A stretch of 64,000 nucleotides of DNA, from positions 22,962 to 86,961 of the forward strand of contig CADCVH010000069.1 of NCBI GenBank assembly GCA_902806085.1. Direction: 5' to 3'. Shown piece by piece: positions 7,699 to 15,638 of this stretch. The DNA comes from an uncultured Rubrobacteraceae bacterium (lineage in GTDB: Bacteria > Actinomycetota > Rubrobacteria > Rubrobacterales > Rubrobacteraceae). The notes beneath the pieces are model-generated. The model was not told the DNA's origin. It did no database searches and saw only the letters and a list, made by a program, of their open reading frames with translations. Position 1 is the stretch's first letter. Every line of letters begins with the position of its first letter. The position numbers and the translations under genes were made by a program.

Positions 7699-8919
7699 CT
7701 AGGTACCGCGCCGGGTGGTCTCGTCCTCCACGTCTATCTCCTCGCGCCTGACGTCCTCCTCCACCACCTCGGTGCCCTCCACCACGTCCTTGTGGATGCG
7801 TATCTCCTCCTTGACCACGGCCCTCTTGGAGGCCACCACCTCGGTTTCGGTCACCGGCACGACCACCTCTTCCTCGCCTATCTCCGCGCCCGCGGCCTCT
7901 CCGGAGACCGGGACCCGCTCCACGCGCACCTCCTCGCGCCTGACGGGCACCTCCATCCTCTCGCGGTCGGTGCGCACGCGCTTGCGCACCCTCACGGCGC
8001 CGGCCTCGCGCTCGCGGGTCCCGGCGACGAGCTCCTCCTCGCTCCTCTGCACCCTGATCTCGTCCTCGTCGGTGGCGCCGGCGGCACCGGAGGAGCCGGT
8101 CGTGCCCGTGCCTCGCCTCCCGGGCGTCCCTGCGCCGACGCTTCCCTCTGGTGGACCGCCGCGGTACGCGCCTTGGGCGTCACCTTGGGCACCGCCGGCG
8201 GTGCCCGTTGGGCGCCCCAACCCGTAGTGGAGGCGGACACGCTCCTCGAACTCGGGCGACATCTCCTCCTCCTCCGCGAGGGTCGGGGCCCGCTCGATCA
8301 CGTCGCTCGACCGTGCGACCATCATGCGCCCCTGCCGATCGTCGACCGCGACGACCTCGGCCGGTACGGGCGCGGTCCCGGCGCCCAGGGGGCCCGTTTT
8401 GACCCCGACGTACTCGAGCTCGTCGTCCTCGCCGAGGAACAGGGCGTCCACCTTGCCAAGCTTCTTGCCGAGCCGGTCGTAGACCTCGTAGTTTGCGTAG
8501 CGCTCTTCGTAGACCAAGCCGCCTACCACCTCCTCCGTGTCGTCGGTTCCTTCTTCGTGAGACGTCCCGCTGTCCCGACCAACGCCGGTCGTCGCCGGCC
8601 CGGGCCCTTCGATCGCCCCCACCACGCTCTCGGAGGCCGGGCCGACGGCCCGGCCCGTCGCCCGGGTCGCTTCGGTCACGGGGCCGTCGGGTTTCTTCTG
8701 CGGCTGGCCCGGGGCTGCGCCGTAGTCGCTGCGGTCCCGGATGCGTCCATCCTTGGCGTGGAGCAGGAACTCGGCCCCGTCCTTGCGGGCGATCTCCCGC
8801 CCCGCCTTGGCCGCCTCGGCCTGGGTGGGGTGGACGGAGGAGGCCCGATCGTTGCCCTCGCGCACCACCGCCCAGCTGCCGTTGCGCGAAAGGACGTGCA
8901 CCGGCGTCCCGGTTGCCAC
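7699..8919 (-). CDS. DUF2188 - PRC-barrel - DUF2382 stress protein
   Basis: 406 residues from GTG 8919, four bases after the stop of the upstream gene. Longer starts would overlap that gene. Residues about 5-65 form a DUF2188 domain (VHVLSRNGSWAVVREG, ending DGRIRDRSDYG). A PRC-barrel follows at about 115-200 (YEVYDRLGKKLGKVDALFL). A Gly/Thr/Ser-rich linker leads to a DUF2382 domain at about 275-400, with alternating acidic and basic strands such as VRREEVRVERVPV. PRC-DUF2382 proteins are widespread in Actinobacteria and Deinococcus and often stress-linked, but have no defined biochemistry. No signal peptide or membrane helix is seen. Confidence 0.85.
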   Translation of the reverse strand: MATGTPVHVLSRNGSWAVVREGNDRASSVHPTQAEAAKAGREIARKDGAEFLLHAKDGRIRDRSDYGAAPGQPQKKPDGPVTEATRATGRAVGPASESVVGAIEGPGPATTGVGRDSGTSHEEGTDDTEEVVGGLVYEERYANYEVYDRLGKKLGKVDALFLGEDDELEYVGVKTGPLGAGTAPVPAEVVAVDDRQGRMMVARSSDVIERAPTLAEEEEMSPEFEERVRLHYGLGRPTGTAGGAQGDAQGAYRGGPPEGSVGAGTPGRRGTGTTGSSGAAGATDEDEIRVQRSEEELVAGTREREAGAVRVRKRVRTDRERMEVPVRREEVRVERVPVSGEAAGAEIGEEEVVVPVTETEVVASKRAVVKEEIRIHKDVVEGTEVVEEDVRREEIDVEDETTRRGT

Positions 8920-8923
8920 GTCC

Positions 8924-9166
8924 CTAACGTCCGGTGAGGTTGTCCGTGAGCCCACCCAAGCCCCCCTTGTCCTTGCGCCGCTGTCTGTCGCGTTCCTTTT
9001 CCGCCCCCTCGGCCTCGGCCTCCGCCTGCCTGGCCTTCTCCCTCTGCTTGGCCTCCTCCGCCGCTTCGGCCTTCGTTTGCTCCGCCCTGCCCTCGGCCTT
9101 CTCGGCCTCGTCGCCCACCATGGCGCCGTAGGCCTCCTTGGCTTTGCCCTTCGCCTTCTCCGACAT
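8924..9166 (-). CDS. CsbD-like charged coiled-coil protein
   Basis: 80 residues from ATG 9166, preceded by AGAGGAGG. The N-terminal half (EKAKGKAKEAYGAMVGDEAEK) follows the CsbD pattern. From about residue 30 the protein is nearly pure Glu/Lys/Ala/Gln/Arg, a long soluble helix or coiled coil, and it ends GGLGGLTDNLTGR. It is the first gene of the leftward stress-protein run and lies four bases upstream of the DUF2382 gene, so the two are probably cotranscribed and translationally linked. Confidence 0.75.
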   Translation of the reverse strand: MSEKAKGKAKEAYGAMVGDEAEKAEGRAEQTKAEAAEEAKQREKARQAEAEAEGAEKERDRQRRKDKGGLGGLTDNLTGR

Positions 9167-9843
9167 GCAAGGCCTCCTCTCGTCCCCGTGGTTGCATTCT
9201 TGCGGTATTGGACGCATAGAAGGGTCCGGATCGTTACGCCCAGACAGGGGTTTCGGGTTTTTTGGGACGTCGGGAGGGTAATCCTTGCCGTGGCCATCCA
9301 ACGTGGGAGGACAGAAAAGATAGGGCTGGGCAGTCCAGTGGGCCTCGGTAATCTCGATCTCGGGGGTTGCGCGGCTCCCCCACATGGCCCCTTTTTGGCG
9401 ATTTTCGGATGGACTTACTAAGAAGGCCCCTCGGCGGGAACCTCGGAAAACACGGCCACGCCCCGGTCCGACGGGCCCGGGCGTAGGCGTGAGGTAGTGA
9501 GGCCGGGCCAGGCCCGAGAGAAGACGCGGGACGGACCCGAGGGGGGAGCGGACCCGTTCCCGATCTTCCGGGGCATCCCACGGATCCGGCGCGGCGGCCG
9601 AGGGGACAGTTTTCGGGCTAGTCCTCGGCTAGCCTCGAGGTACTAGACTCGCCCCGCCCACCGCGCCTGCGCCCCCCGGCGCGAAGCCCTGGGGACCTCC
9701 CTTCTGCGCCGTTCGGGGCGCGGGCCGCCAAAGATGTGCGACCTGGCAGATGCCCTCCCCCGCCCCTCGGTGTAAGTTCGCTTTACGCCCCCCAGAGTCG
9801 GGGGCCGACCCTACGCGAGCGCCCGCCAAGGGGAGGTCTTTTC
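9167..9843. other. Divergent intergenic region
   Basis: 677 bases between the leftward stress operon and the rightward DUF1996 gene. Both sets must be expressed from here. On the plus strand GGTTTT (9256-9261) and GGGTAA (9276-9281) are 14 bases apart, resembling alternative stress-sigma promoters, but this is weak. No convincing ORF, transposon end or RNA structure was recognised. Confidence 0.4.
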
Positions 9844-10758
9844 GTGCGGCCCCACAAGCCCAACCCCAGGTCCCTAGCCCCCTCGACCGCCGCCGCGCTG
9901 GCCGCCGCCGCGCTGGCCGCCGCCGCGCTGCTGGTGGCGCTGGTGGCATCGGTCGCCGTCGGCCACCAGCGGATCGCGGGGGCCCAAGAAGAGACCGCCC
10001 AGCGATCGGGGCGGATCACGGTCGTGTGCGGCTGGAGGAAGTACGGGAAGATCGACCCCATAGTCTCCTACGGCAAGGAGAGCGCCCACGCCCACGAGCT
10101 GGCCGGCGGGAACGTGACGCCCTACTCCACCCGGGACAGGCTCCTCGCCAACGGCTCGACCTCCTGCACGGTGAACGGGGACCGCTCGGGCTACTGGGCG
10201 CCGGCCCTCAACGTCGGCGGCAAGAGGGTCAAGCCCGTCACCATCAACGCCTACTACGACGCCGCCCCGGGCGTCTCGGGCGAGGCCGTGCGCCAGTTCC
10301 CGCTGAACTGGGGGGTCCTCGCCGGCCACGCCCACTCGGGAGGGCCGCAGAAGGAGGTGATGTTCGGCTGCTCCAAGAACGCGACGGCCACCCTGACGCC
10401 GGAGCCCCGAGACTGCGCCCCCGACACGACGCCGACCATGCGGTTCGTGTTCCCCGACTGCTCGGACGGCCGGGCGAGGAGCGAGGACAACTACTCCCAC
10501 GTCGCCTACTCCGAAGGGGGCGCCTGCCCCCAGGGCACCTACCCCGTGCTGAGGCTGACCGTCGCGGTCAAGTACCCGGCGGGCACGCCGAACTTTTCGC
10601 AGGCGAGGCTGTCCAGCGGGGAGACGCACACGGCCCACGCGGACATGCTGGACGGGTGGGTGAGGAAGAGCCTGACCGAGCTTGTGGGCGAGTGCGTCCG
10701 CGCCGGCAAGGTGTGCGGCATCGCCGAGACGGCGCGGATCGCCAACTCGGCCCAGTGA
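9844..10758 (+). CDS. Exported DUF1996 domain protein
   Basis: 304 residues from GTG 9844, preceded by AGGGGAGGT. Residues about 15-40 form a hydrophobic signal/anchor helix encoded by tandem 15-bp repeats (GCCGCCGCCGCGCTG), giving the pattern AAALAAAALAAAALLVALVA. The rest is a DUF1996 domain: IVSYGKESAHAHELAGG, TSCTVNGDRSGYWAPAL, RFVFPDCSDG, and a CPQGTYPVLRL block. DUF1996 proteins are secreted in fungi and actinobacteria with no known activity. Several His, Asp and Cys residues are conserved, so an extracellular enzyme or binding role is possible. Confidence 0.85.
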   Translation: MRPHKPNPRSLAPSTAAALAAAALAAAALLVALVASVAVGHQRIAGAQEETAQRSGRITVVCGWRKYGKIDPIVSYGKESAHAHELAGGNVTPYSTRDRLLANGSTSCTVNGDRSGYWAPALNVGGKRVKPVTINAYYDAAPGVSGEAVRQFPLNWGVLAGHAHSGGPQKEVMFGCSKNATATLTPEPRDCAPDTTPTMRFVFPDCSDGRARSEDNYSHVAYSEGGACPQGTYPVLRLTVAVKYPAGTPNFSQARLSSGETHTAHADMLDGWVRKSLTELVGECVRAGKVCGIAETARIANSAQ

Positions 10759-10797
10759 CGGCGAAGCTGCCACCGGGGGCAAACCGAATCGTGTGAT

Positions 10798-10878
10798 ACC
10801 GTTCGATCCCCTCGGCGCGCGGTCGGGGAAGACGAGCTCCACGCCGGCCCGCTTGAGCTCGTCGACGAGCAGGGCCGG
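10798..10878 (-). pseudogene. Possible serine-recombinase fragment
   Basis: One minus-strand frame reads ALLVDELKRAGVELVFPDRA, which resembles the DELxRAGVEVVF helix-strand of serine recombinases. No catalytic Ser or flanking domain remains. The match is about 25 residues, so it is only a suggestive scar. Confidence 0.3.
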
Positions 10879-10990
10879 TGGAGAAGGGTTCGTTCGCAAG
10901 CTGAAGCTGCTCAAGCGCCAGGGCAACGGCCGGGCTGGGTTCGACCTGCTCAGGGCGAGGACGCTGGCCGTCCGAAGAGCGCTCGGACTG
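10877..10990 (+). pseudogene. ISL3-type transposase C-terminal remnant
   Basis: A plus-strand frame reads GGEGFVRKLKLLKRQGNGRAG and then FDLLRARTL. This closely follows the end of ISL3-family (IS204/IS1001-type) transposases (KxLKRQMYGRAGFDLLRxRVL). The rest of the transposase is absent and no terminal inverted repeats were found, so this is a dead insertion remnant. Confidence 0.6.
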
Positions 10991-11074
10991 CGCCCCAGGA
11001 GGGGGGTGCACCGTTTCCCAAAAACGCGCCAGAAACCACGAAGTTTTTGGCGAGGTCTTCCCCTCCGACGGGAT

Positions 11075-11114
11075 GCCGGCGCCGTTACGGGGTTATGCCC
11101 GTAACGGCGCCGGC
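11075..11114. terminator. Perfect 17-bp inverted repeat between convergent genes
   Basis: GCCGGCGCCGTTACGGG (11075-11091) and its exact complement (11098-11114) enclose a 6-base loop. The hairpin lies between the DUF1996 gene (rightward) and the ABC exporter operon (leftward, ending 11173). It therefore fits a bidirectional terminator, although it lacks a T-tract. It is also close to transposase debris, so an insertion-sequence end cannot be excluded. Confidence 0.6.
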
Positions 11115-11172
11115 CCCTGGCGCGCATCTTCCGGGAACCTCCCGGCTGTTCTCTACGGGAACGGGTTCGTTT

Positions 11173-12843
11173 TTACGACCGGACCGGTTCCCTGAATTGG
11201 CGGCGGTAGAGGTCGGCGTAGAGGCCGCCCAGGGCGAGCAGCTCGTCGTGCGTGCCGCGCTCGACGATGCGGCCGTCCCGGACGGCGAGGATCAGGTCGG
11301 CGTTCCGGATGGTGCTGAGGCGGTGCGCGATGACGACGCTCGTCCGGCCTTTCAGGAGCGTCGCGAGGGCGTTTTGTATGACCTTCTCGGTCCTGGTGTC
11401 GATGTTGCTCGTCGCCTCGTCCAGGATGAGGATGCGCGGGTCTGTCAGCACCGCCCTGGCGAACGAGAGCAACTGCCGCTGGCCCTGGCTCAACGACCCG
11501 CCGCCCTCGCCGAGGGGCGTGTCGTACCCGTCAGGCAGTTCCGAGATGAACCCGTGGGCGTCCACCGTCCCGGCGGCGGCTTCTATCTCCTCACGCGAGG
11601 CGCCCAGGCGACCGTAGCCGATGTTGTCCGCGATGGTGCCGGAGAACAGGAAGGACTCCTGCAACACGATCCCGATGTTCTCCCTAAGGTCTTTGCGGGC
11701 GTACTCCCGCACGTCCCGGCCGTCGATGCCGACCGCCCCTTCGGTCGCGTCGTAGAAGCGGGGAATGAGGCTTGCGATGGTCGTCTTGCCCGCGCCGGTG
11801 GGGCCGACGAGCGCCACGGTCTGGCCCGGCTCGATCTCGAAGTCCACGTCCCGGAGCACGGGCCGGCCCGGCTCGTAGGCGAAGGTGACGTGCCCGAAGG
11901 TCACGCGGCCCTCGATCCCCCCGACCTTCCGGGCGTCGGGCGGGTCGGGCGGTTCCGGCTCTTCGTCGAGGATGTTGTAGATGCGTTCGGCGCCGGCCAG
12001 GGCGGACTGGGCCTGGGTGTAGAACTGGGAGGCGAGCTGGACCGGTCGGAAGAACTGCTGCACGTAGATCAGGAACGCGGTAAGGACCCCGACCGAGATA
12101 GAGCCCGCGAAGACGAGGTAGCCCCCGTACCCGATCACCAGCGCCGTCGCGAGCGTGCTGAGAACGTCGATGGCCGGCGAGAAGGCCGACGTGATCGCCA
12201 CGGCCTGCACGTTGGCGTCCCTGTTGGCCGCGTTGCGCTCCCGAAAGCGCGCGATGTTCCTCTCCGTCCGGTTGAAGGCCTGCGCCTCCCGCACGCCCAC
12301 GATGTCCTCCTGCAACCCGGCCGATACGTCCCCGACCGTCTCGCGCGTCAGGCGGAAGGCCTGCCTCGCCCGTCGGGCGAAGAGGGCGGTCGTGAGGACC
12401 ATGATGGGGATGATGGCGAAGCAGGCGAGCGCCAGGTTCCACTGCAAGACGAGCATCGCCACGAGGATGCCGACGAGGCTGAAGATGGAGCCGAGCAACT
12501 GCGTGAGCCCCTGGGAGAAGAGCTGGTTGAGGGTATCCACGTCGTTGGTGACGCGGCTCATCAGGTCGCCTATGGGCCGCCGGTCGAAGAAGCGCAGGGG
12601 CAGGTGCTGGAGCCTGTCGAAGATCCTGGCCCGCAGCGAAGCCAGCAGCCGTTGGGCGACGGAGCCGATGCCGAACACCTGCCCCCGCGAGGCGACCGTC
12701 CCGAGCGCGTACACCGCCAGGAGGAACATCATCGTGCGGGCGAGGCCCGCGGCGTCCCCCTGCAGGATGAACCGGTCGATGGCGCGCCCGATCAACCACG
12801 GCCCGCCCGCCTGCGCCACGGCCCCGAGCACCACGAGGACCAT
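11173..12843 (-). CDS. ABC exporter half-transporter (canonical catalytic ATP site)
   Basis: 556 residues from the first ATG, but this start cuts into the first membrane helix. The frame stays open upstream for about 40 more residues (SELSPYRWTFAWV precedes the Met) with no ATG, GTG or TTG, so a CTG or other rare start is likely. The N-terminal half is an ABC transmembrane domain. The ATPase shows Walker A GPTGAGKTT, signature LSQGQ, Walker B ILILDEATS with the catalytic Glu, and H-loop VIAHRLST. The altered signature (LSQGQ for LSGGQ) is complemented by the partner at 13341. Together they should form a heterodimeric multidrug or lipid exporter of the TM287/288 or BmrCD kind. Confidence 0.9.
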   Translation of the reverse strand: MVLVVLGAVAQAGGPWLIGRAIDRFILQGDAAGLARTMMFLLAVYALGTVASRGQVFGIGSVAQRLLASLRARIFDRLQHLPLRFFDRRPIGDLMSRVTNDVDTLNQLFSQGLTQLLGSIFSLVGILVAMLVLQWNLALACFAIIPIMVLTTALFARRARQAFRLTRETVGDVSAGLQEDIVGVREAQAFNRTERNIARFRERNAANRDANVQAVAITSAFSPAIDVLSTLATALVIGYGGYLVFAGSISVGVLTAFLIYVQQFFRPVQLASQFYTQAQSALAGAERIYNILDEEPEPPDPPDARKVGGIEGRVTFGHVTFAYEPGRPVLRDVDFEIEPGQTVALVGPTGAGKTTIASLIPRFYDATEGAVGIDGRDVREYARKDLRENIGIVLQESFLFSGTIADNIGYGRLGASREEIEAAAGTVDAHGFISELPDGYDTPLGEGGGSLSQGQRQLLSFARAVLTDPRILILDEATSNIDTRTEKVIQNALATLLKGRTSVVIAHRLSTIRNADLILAVRDGRIVERGTHDELLALGGLYADLYRRQFREPVRS

Positions 12844-12955
12844 GACCCACGCGAACGTCCACCTGTAAGGCGAGAGCTCGGATAACAGACGCCTGGCGGT
12901 CGTGGCGCGGTCCGCGGCCTTCTCCTGCGGCGCCTCGGCGATGGACTGGATGCCC

Positions 12956-13339
12956 CTAATCCCGGGCCTCCCCTGAGGGCTTCATCTTGTGGACGAGCCA
13001 GTTCTTGCCGCCGGTGCGGAAGATGGCGTACCGGCCGTCGAGGCGATCTCCGCGTAAGCGCACCATCACCATCTCCTCCCCGAACTCTTCCGTCTCGTAG
13101 GTGCCGTTGTCCCAGATGCTCTTCCTTACGGCCCCCGGCACGCCCTCGACCGGCGTCCCGTCCACGAGATCCAGGTGCGAGAGGTCGTGGTCGTTGACGC
13201 GCACGGCGAGGCGGTTCTTCTTCGGGCTCTCCGGCATGCCCTTGGGGACGGCCCAGGAGACCAGGACGCCGTCCCGCTCGAGGCGCAGGTCGAAGTGGTG
13301 GCCCGTGGCGTAGTGCTCCTGGATCACGAACCGCGGCAT
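12956..13339 (-). CDS. Stand-alone LigD-type 3'-phosphoesterase domain protein
   Basis: 127 residues comprising essentially only the phosphoesterase (PE) domain found at the N-terminus of bacterial DNA ligase D. It has FVIQEHYATGHHFDLRLE with the metal-binding His and Asp, the VSWAVPKGMP motif, KSIWDNGTYE, and a closing GKNWLVHKM. PE domains trim 3'-phosphates and ribonucleotides from DNA ends before NHEJ ligation. No ligase or polymerase partner gene is in the window. It sits between the two halves of the ABC exporter, one base after the upstream stop, so it is cotranscribed with them. Confidence 0.88.
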   Translation of the reverse strand: MPRFVIQEHYATGHHFDLRLERDGVLVSWAVPKGMPESPKKNRLAVRVNDHDLSHLDLVDGTPVEGVPGAVRKSIWDNGTYETEEFGEEMVMVRLRGDRLDGRYAIFRTGGKNWLVHKMKPSGEARD

Positions 13340-13340
13340 A

Positions 13341-15140
13341 CTAGCCGTCGCCCCCGGCGGCGGCTACCGGCTCGTCCACGATCTGGGAGCCGAGGATCTC
13401 GTTGTAGAGTTCGGAGGTGCTACGCAGCTCCTCGTGCGTGCCCATCGCGCCGACGGCGCCTTCGTCGAGGACCAGGATCAGGTCCGCGTCCCGCACCGTC
13501 GAGATCCTTTGCGCGATCACGAACACGGTCCGGTGCTTCTCGCGCATCAGCCTGTCCAGGGTCTCCTGGATCGCCGCCTCCGTCTCCGCGTCTACCGCCG
13601 AGGTGCTGTCGTCGAGGATGAGCAGGCGCGGGTCCACGAGCAAGGCCCTCGCGATCGCGATCCTCTGGCGTTGCCCGCCGGAGAGGCCCACGCCCCGCTC
13701 CCCGATCACGGTCTCGTACCCGTCGGAGAGTCCCCGGATAAAGCCGTCGGCCTGCGCGGCCCGCGCGGCGACCCGGACCTCCTCGTCCGTGGCGTCGGGC
13801 TTCCCGAAGGCGACGTTGTCGCGGACGGTGCCCGAGAAGAGCCGGGCCTCTTGCAGGACCATCCCGATCTGGGCCCGCAGGGAGGAGAGCGTCACGTCGC
13901 GCACGTCGTGGCCGTCGAGCCTGACCGCGCCGCCCGTGGCGTCGTAGAAGCGGGGCAACAGGTTGACGAGGGTGGACTTGCCGGAGCCCGTGGTGCCGAG
14001 TATCGCGACCGTGCTGCCCGGCTCGACCGCGAAGCTCACGCCGCGCAGGATCTCGCGCTCGCTCCCCGGGTAGCGGAACGAGACGTCGTCGAACTCGACC
14101 CTGCACCTGAGGAGCGGCAGGGGGGAGGCGTCCGGCTTGTCCACGACCTCCAGGGGCGCGTCCAGGATCTCGAAGACCCGCGCCGCCGACGCCCCCGCCC
14201 GCGAGATGTTCGCGGACAAGAACCCTATCGTGAGTATCGGGAAAAGCATGAAGCCGAGCAGGGTGTTGAAGGCGACGAGCTCCCCGATGGAGAGCCGGCC
14301 GCTTATGACCTGCCAGCCGCCGAACCAGACTATCGCCAGCGTCCCGAGGTTGGCGAGCAGGAAGACGAAAGGGAAGTTGTTGGCGAAGACCCGGACGGTC
14401 TGGAGGTTCCTGCCCAAAAGCTCGTCGTTCACGGCCTTGTAGCGGGCCGTCTCGTAGTCCTCGCGGGCGAAGGCCCGGATCACGCGCACCCCGGAGAGGT
14501 CCTCCTGCAGCACGGTGTTGAGCCTGCCGAGCGTCTGCTGGACCTGCCCGAAGAGCGGCCGGATGAGCCGCACGAAGCGGACGAGCAGCAGGGCTATCGC
14601 CGGGACCACGGCGAGCGCGACGAGCGCGAGCCGCCAGTCCAGGTAAAAGAGGAGGGCCGCAGCGCCGATTAGCATGACGACCGCGTTGGCGAGCTGGACG
14701 ACGCCGGAGCCCGCGAAGGACCGGATCTGCTCCACGTCGTTGGTCAGCCTCTGGACGAGCTGGCCCGTCTGGACCCTGTCGTAGTAGCTGAACGAGAGCC
14801 GCTCCATCTGCCCGAAGAGCGCGTCGCGCAGATCGTAGGCGACCCCCTGCGAGGCCCTCTCCGCGAGATACCCCTGCAAGAACGTGAAGAGCCCGCGCGC
14901 CAGCGCCACCGCGGCGAGCCCCGCGACCACGTATGCGAGCACGTCCGCCCGCCGAGGGGCGATGCCCGTGTCGATGGCCCGGCCGACCAGCAGCGGGGCG
15001 ACCAGGTTGGCCCCCGAGACGAGCATGAGCGCCAGCGCGGCCCCGATGCTGTCCCGCTTGTACGAGCGCAGGTAACCCAGAGCCCGCCTGAGCGGCCCGG
15101 GCCCCGCGTTTCGCTCCCCGTCTCGCTCCCCGTCTGCCAA
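13341..15140 (-). CDS. ABC exporter half-transporter (degenerate ATP site)
   Basis: 599 residues: an ABC transmembrane domain (about 25-320) and an ATPase domain (about 345-580). Walker A is GTTGSGKST and the signature LSGGQRQR is canonical. Walker B reads LLILDDSTS (Asp replaces the catalytic Glu) and the H-loop reads VIAQRIST (Gln replaces His). These are the hallmark changes of the non-hydrolysing site of heterodimeric exporters. The partner at 11173 carries the reciprocal pattern. The gene is eight bases after the PPOX protein stop in a leftward operon. The transported substrate is unknown. Confidence 0.92.
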   Translation of the reverse strand: MADGERDGERNAGPGPLRRALGYLRSYKRDSIGAALALMLVSGANLVAPLLVGRAIDTGIAPRRADVLAYVVAGLAAVALARGLFTFLQGYLAERASQGVAYDLRDALFGQMERLSFSYYDRVQTGQLVQRLTNDVEQIRSFAGSGVVQLANAVVMLIGAAALLFYLDWRLALVALAVVPAIALLLVRFVRLIRPLFGQVQQTLGRLNTVLQEDLSGVRVIRAFAREDYETARYKAVNDELLGRNLQTVRVFANNFPFVFLLANLGTLAIVWFGGWQVISGRLSIGELVAFNTLLGFMLFPILTIGFLSANISRAGASAARVFEILDAPLEVVDKPDASPLPLLRCRVEFDDVSFRYPGSEREILRGVSFAVEPGSTVAILGTTGSGKSTLVNLLPRFYDATGGAVRLDGHDVRDVTLSSLRAQIGMVLQEARLFSGTVRDNVAFGKPDATDEEVRVAARAAQADGFIRGLSDGYETVIGERGVGLSGGQRQRIAIARALLVDPRLLILDDSTSAVDAETEAAIQETLDRLMREKHRTVFVIAQRISTVRDADLILVLDEGAVGAMGTHEELRSTSELYNEILGSQIVDEPVAAAGGDG

Positions 15141-15148
15141 GCGGTCCC

Positions 15149-15562
15149 CTACGCGCCCATCTGCGTGGTGTGTTGCGGCCTCACGTGGACGACCACGCGC
15201 TCGTCGCCGGGCTGGTGGAAGGGGTACTCGTCCTGGCCGAGGTACTTCTTCGCCATCGCGTTTATGAAGGCGTTCTCGGGGTCCTCCTCGATGCGGTCGA
15301 CCTCGCCCCTGACCTCCAGGTAGCGGTACGGGTTCTCCGGGTCCACCAGCGAGAGCGCGACGCGCGAATCCCTGTTCATGTTGTGGTACTTCTGCCGGGT
15401 CTTCGTCTGGCTGAACGTTATGTTCTCGCCGTCCCAGCCGAACCAGACCGGGGTGTTGTGCGGCTCGCCGCGCGGGCCGATCGTCGCGACGTGTACCAGG
15501 GCCGTGCTCTCCAGCAGGTCGCGGTATCCCTCAGGGATCTCGACCCTTCCGTTCCCCGTCAT
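15149..15562 (-). CDS. PPOX-class (F420/flavin) pyridoxamine oxidase-like protein
   Basis: 137 residues, the normal size of small PPOX-fold oxidoreductases. Visible blocks are STALVHVATIGPRGEPHNTPVWF, then KTRQKYHNMNRDSRVALSLVDP, then YRYLEVRGEV. This pattern is typical of actinobacterial F420-dependent members that reduce quinones, biliverdin or similar compounds in the cytoplasm. It lies directly upstream of the ABC exporter half and 77 bases downstream of an LLM-class oxidoreductase. F420 rather than FMN use is inferred from family resemblance. Confidence 0.85.
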   Translation of the reverse strand: MTGNGRVEIPEGYRDLLESTALVHVATIGPRGEPHNTPVWFGWDGENITFSQTKTRQKYHNMNRDSRVALSLVDPENPYRYLEVRGEVDRIEEDPENAFINAMAKKYLGQDEYPFHQPGDERVVVHVRPQHTTQMGA

Positions 15563-15638
15563 GCGGTCTCCTCTCGCTTTTCCGATAAGAACTCCATGAG
15601 TTTAGTCCCCGATGGCCGGACGGGGCCACGGCGCGCGT

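Noticed and set aside
11047..12885. 612-residue plus-strand ORF opposite the ABC half-transporter
   Set aside because: The opposite strand carries Walker and signature motifs. This frame is low-complexity shadow.
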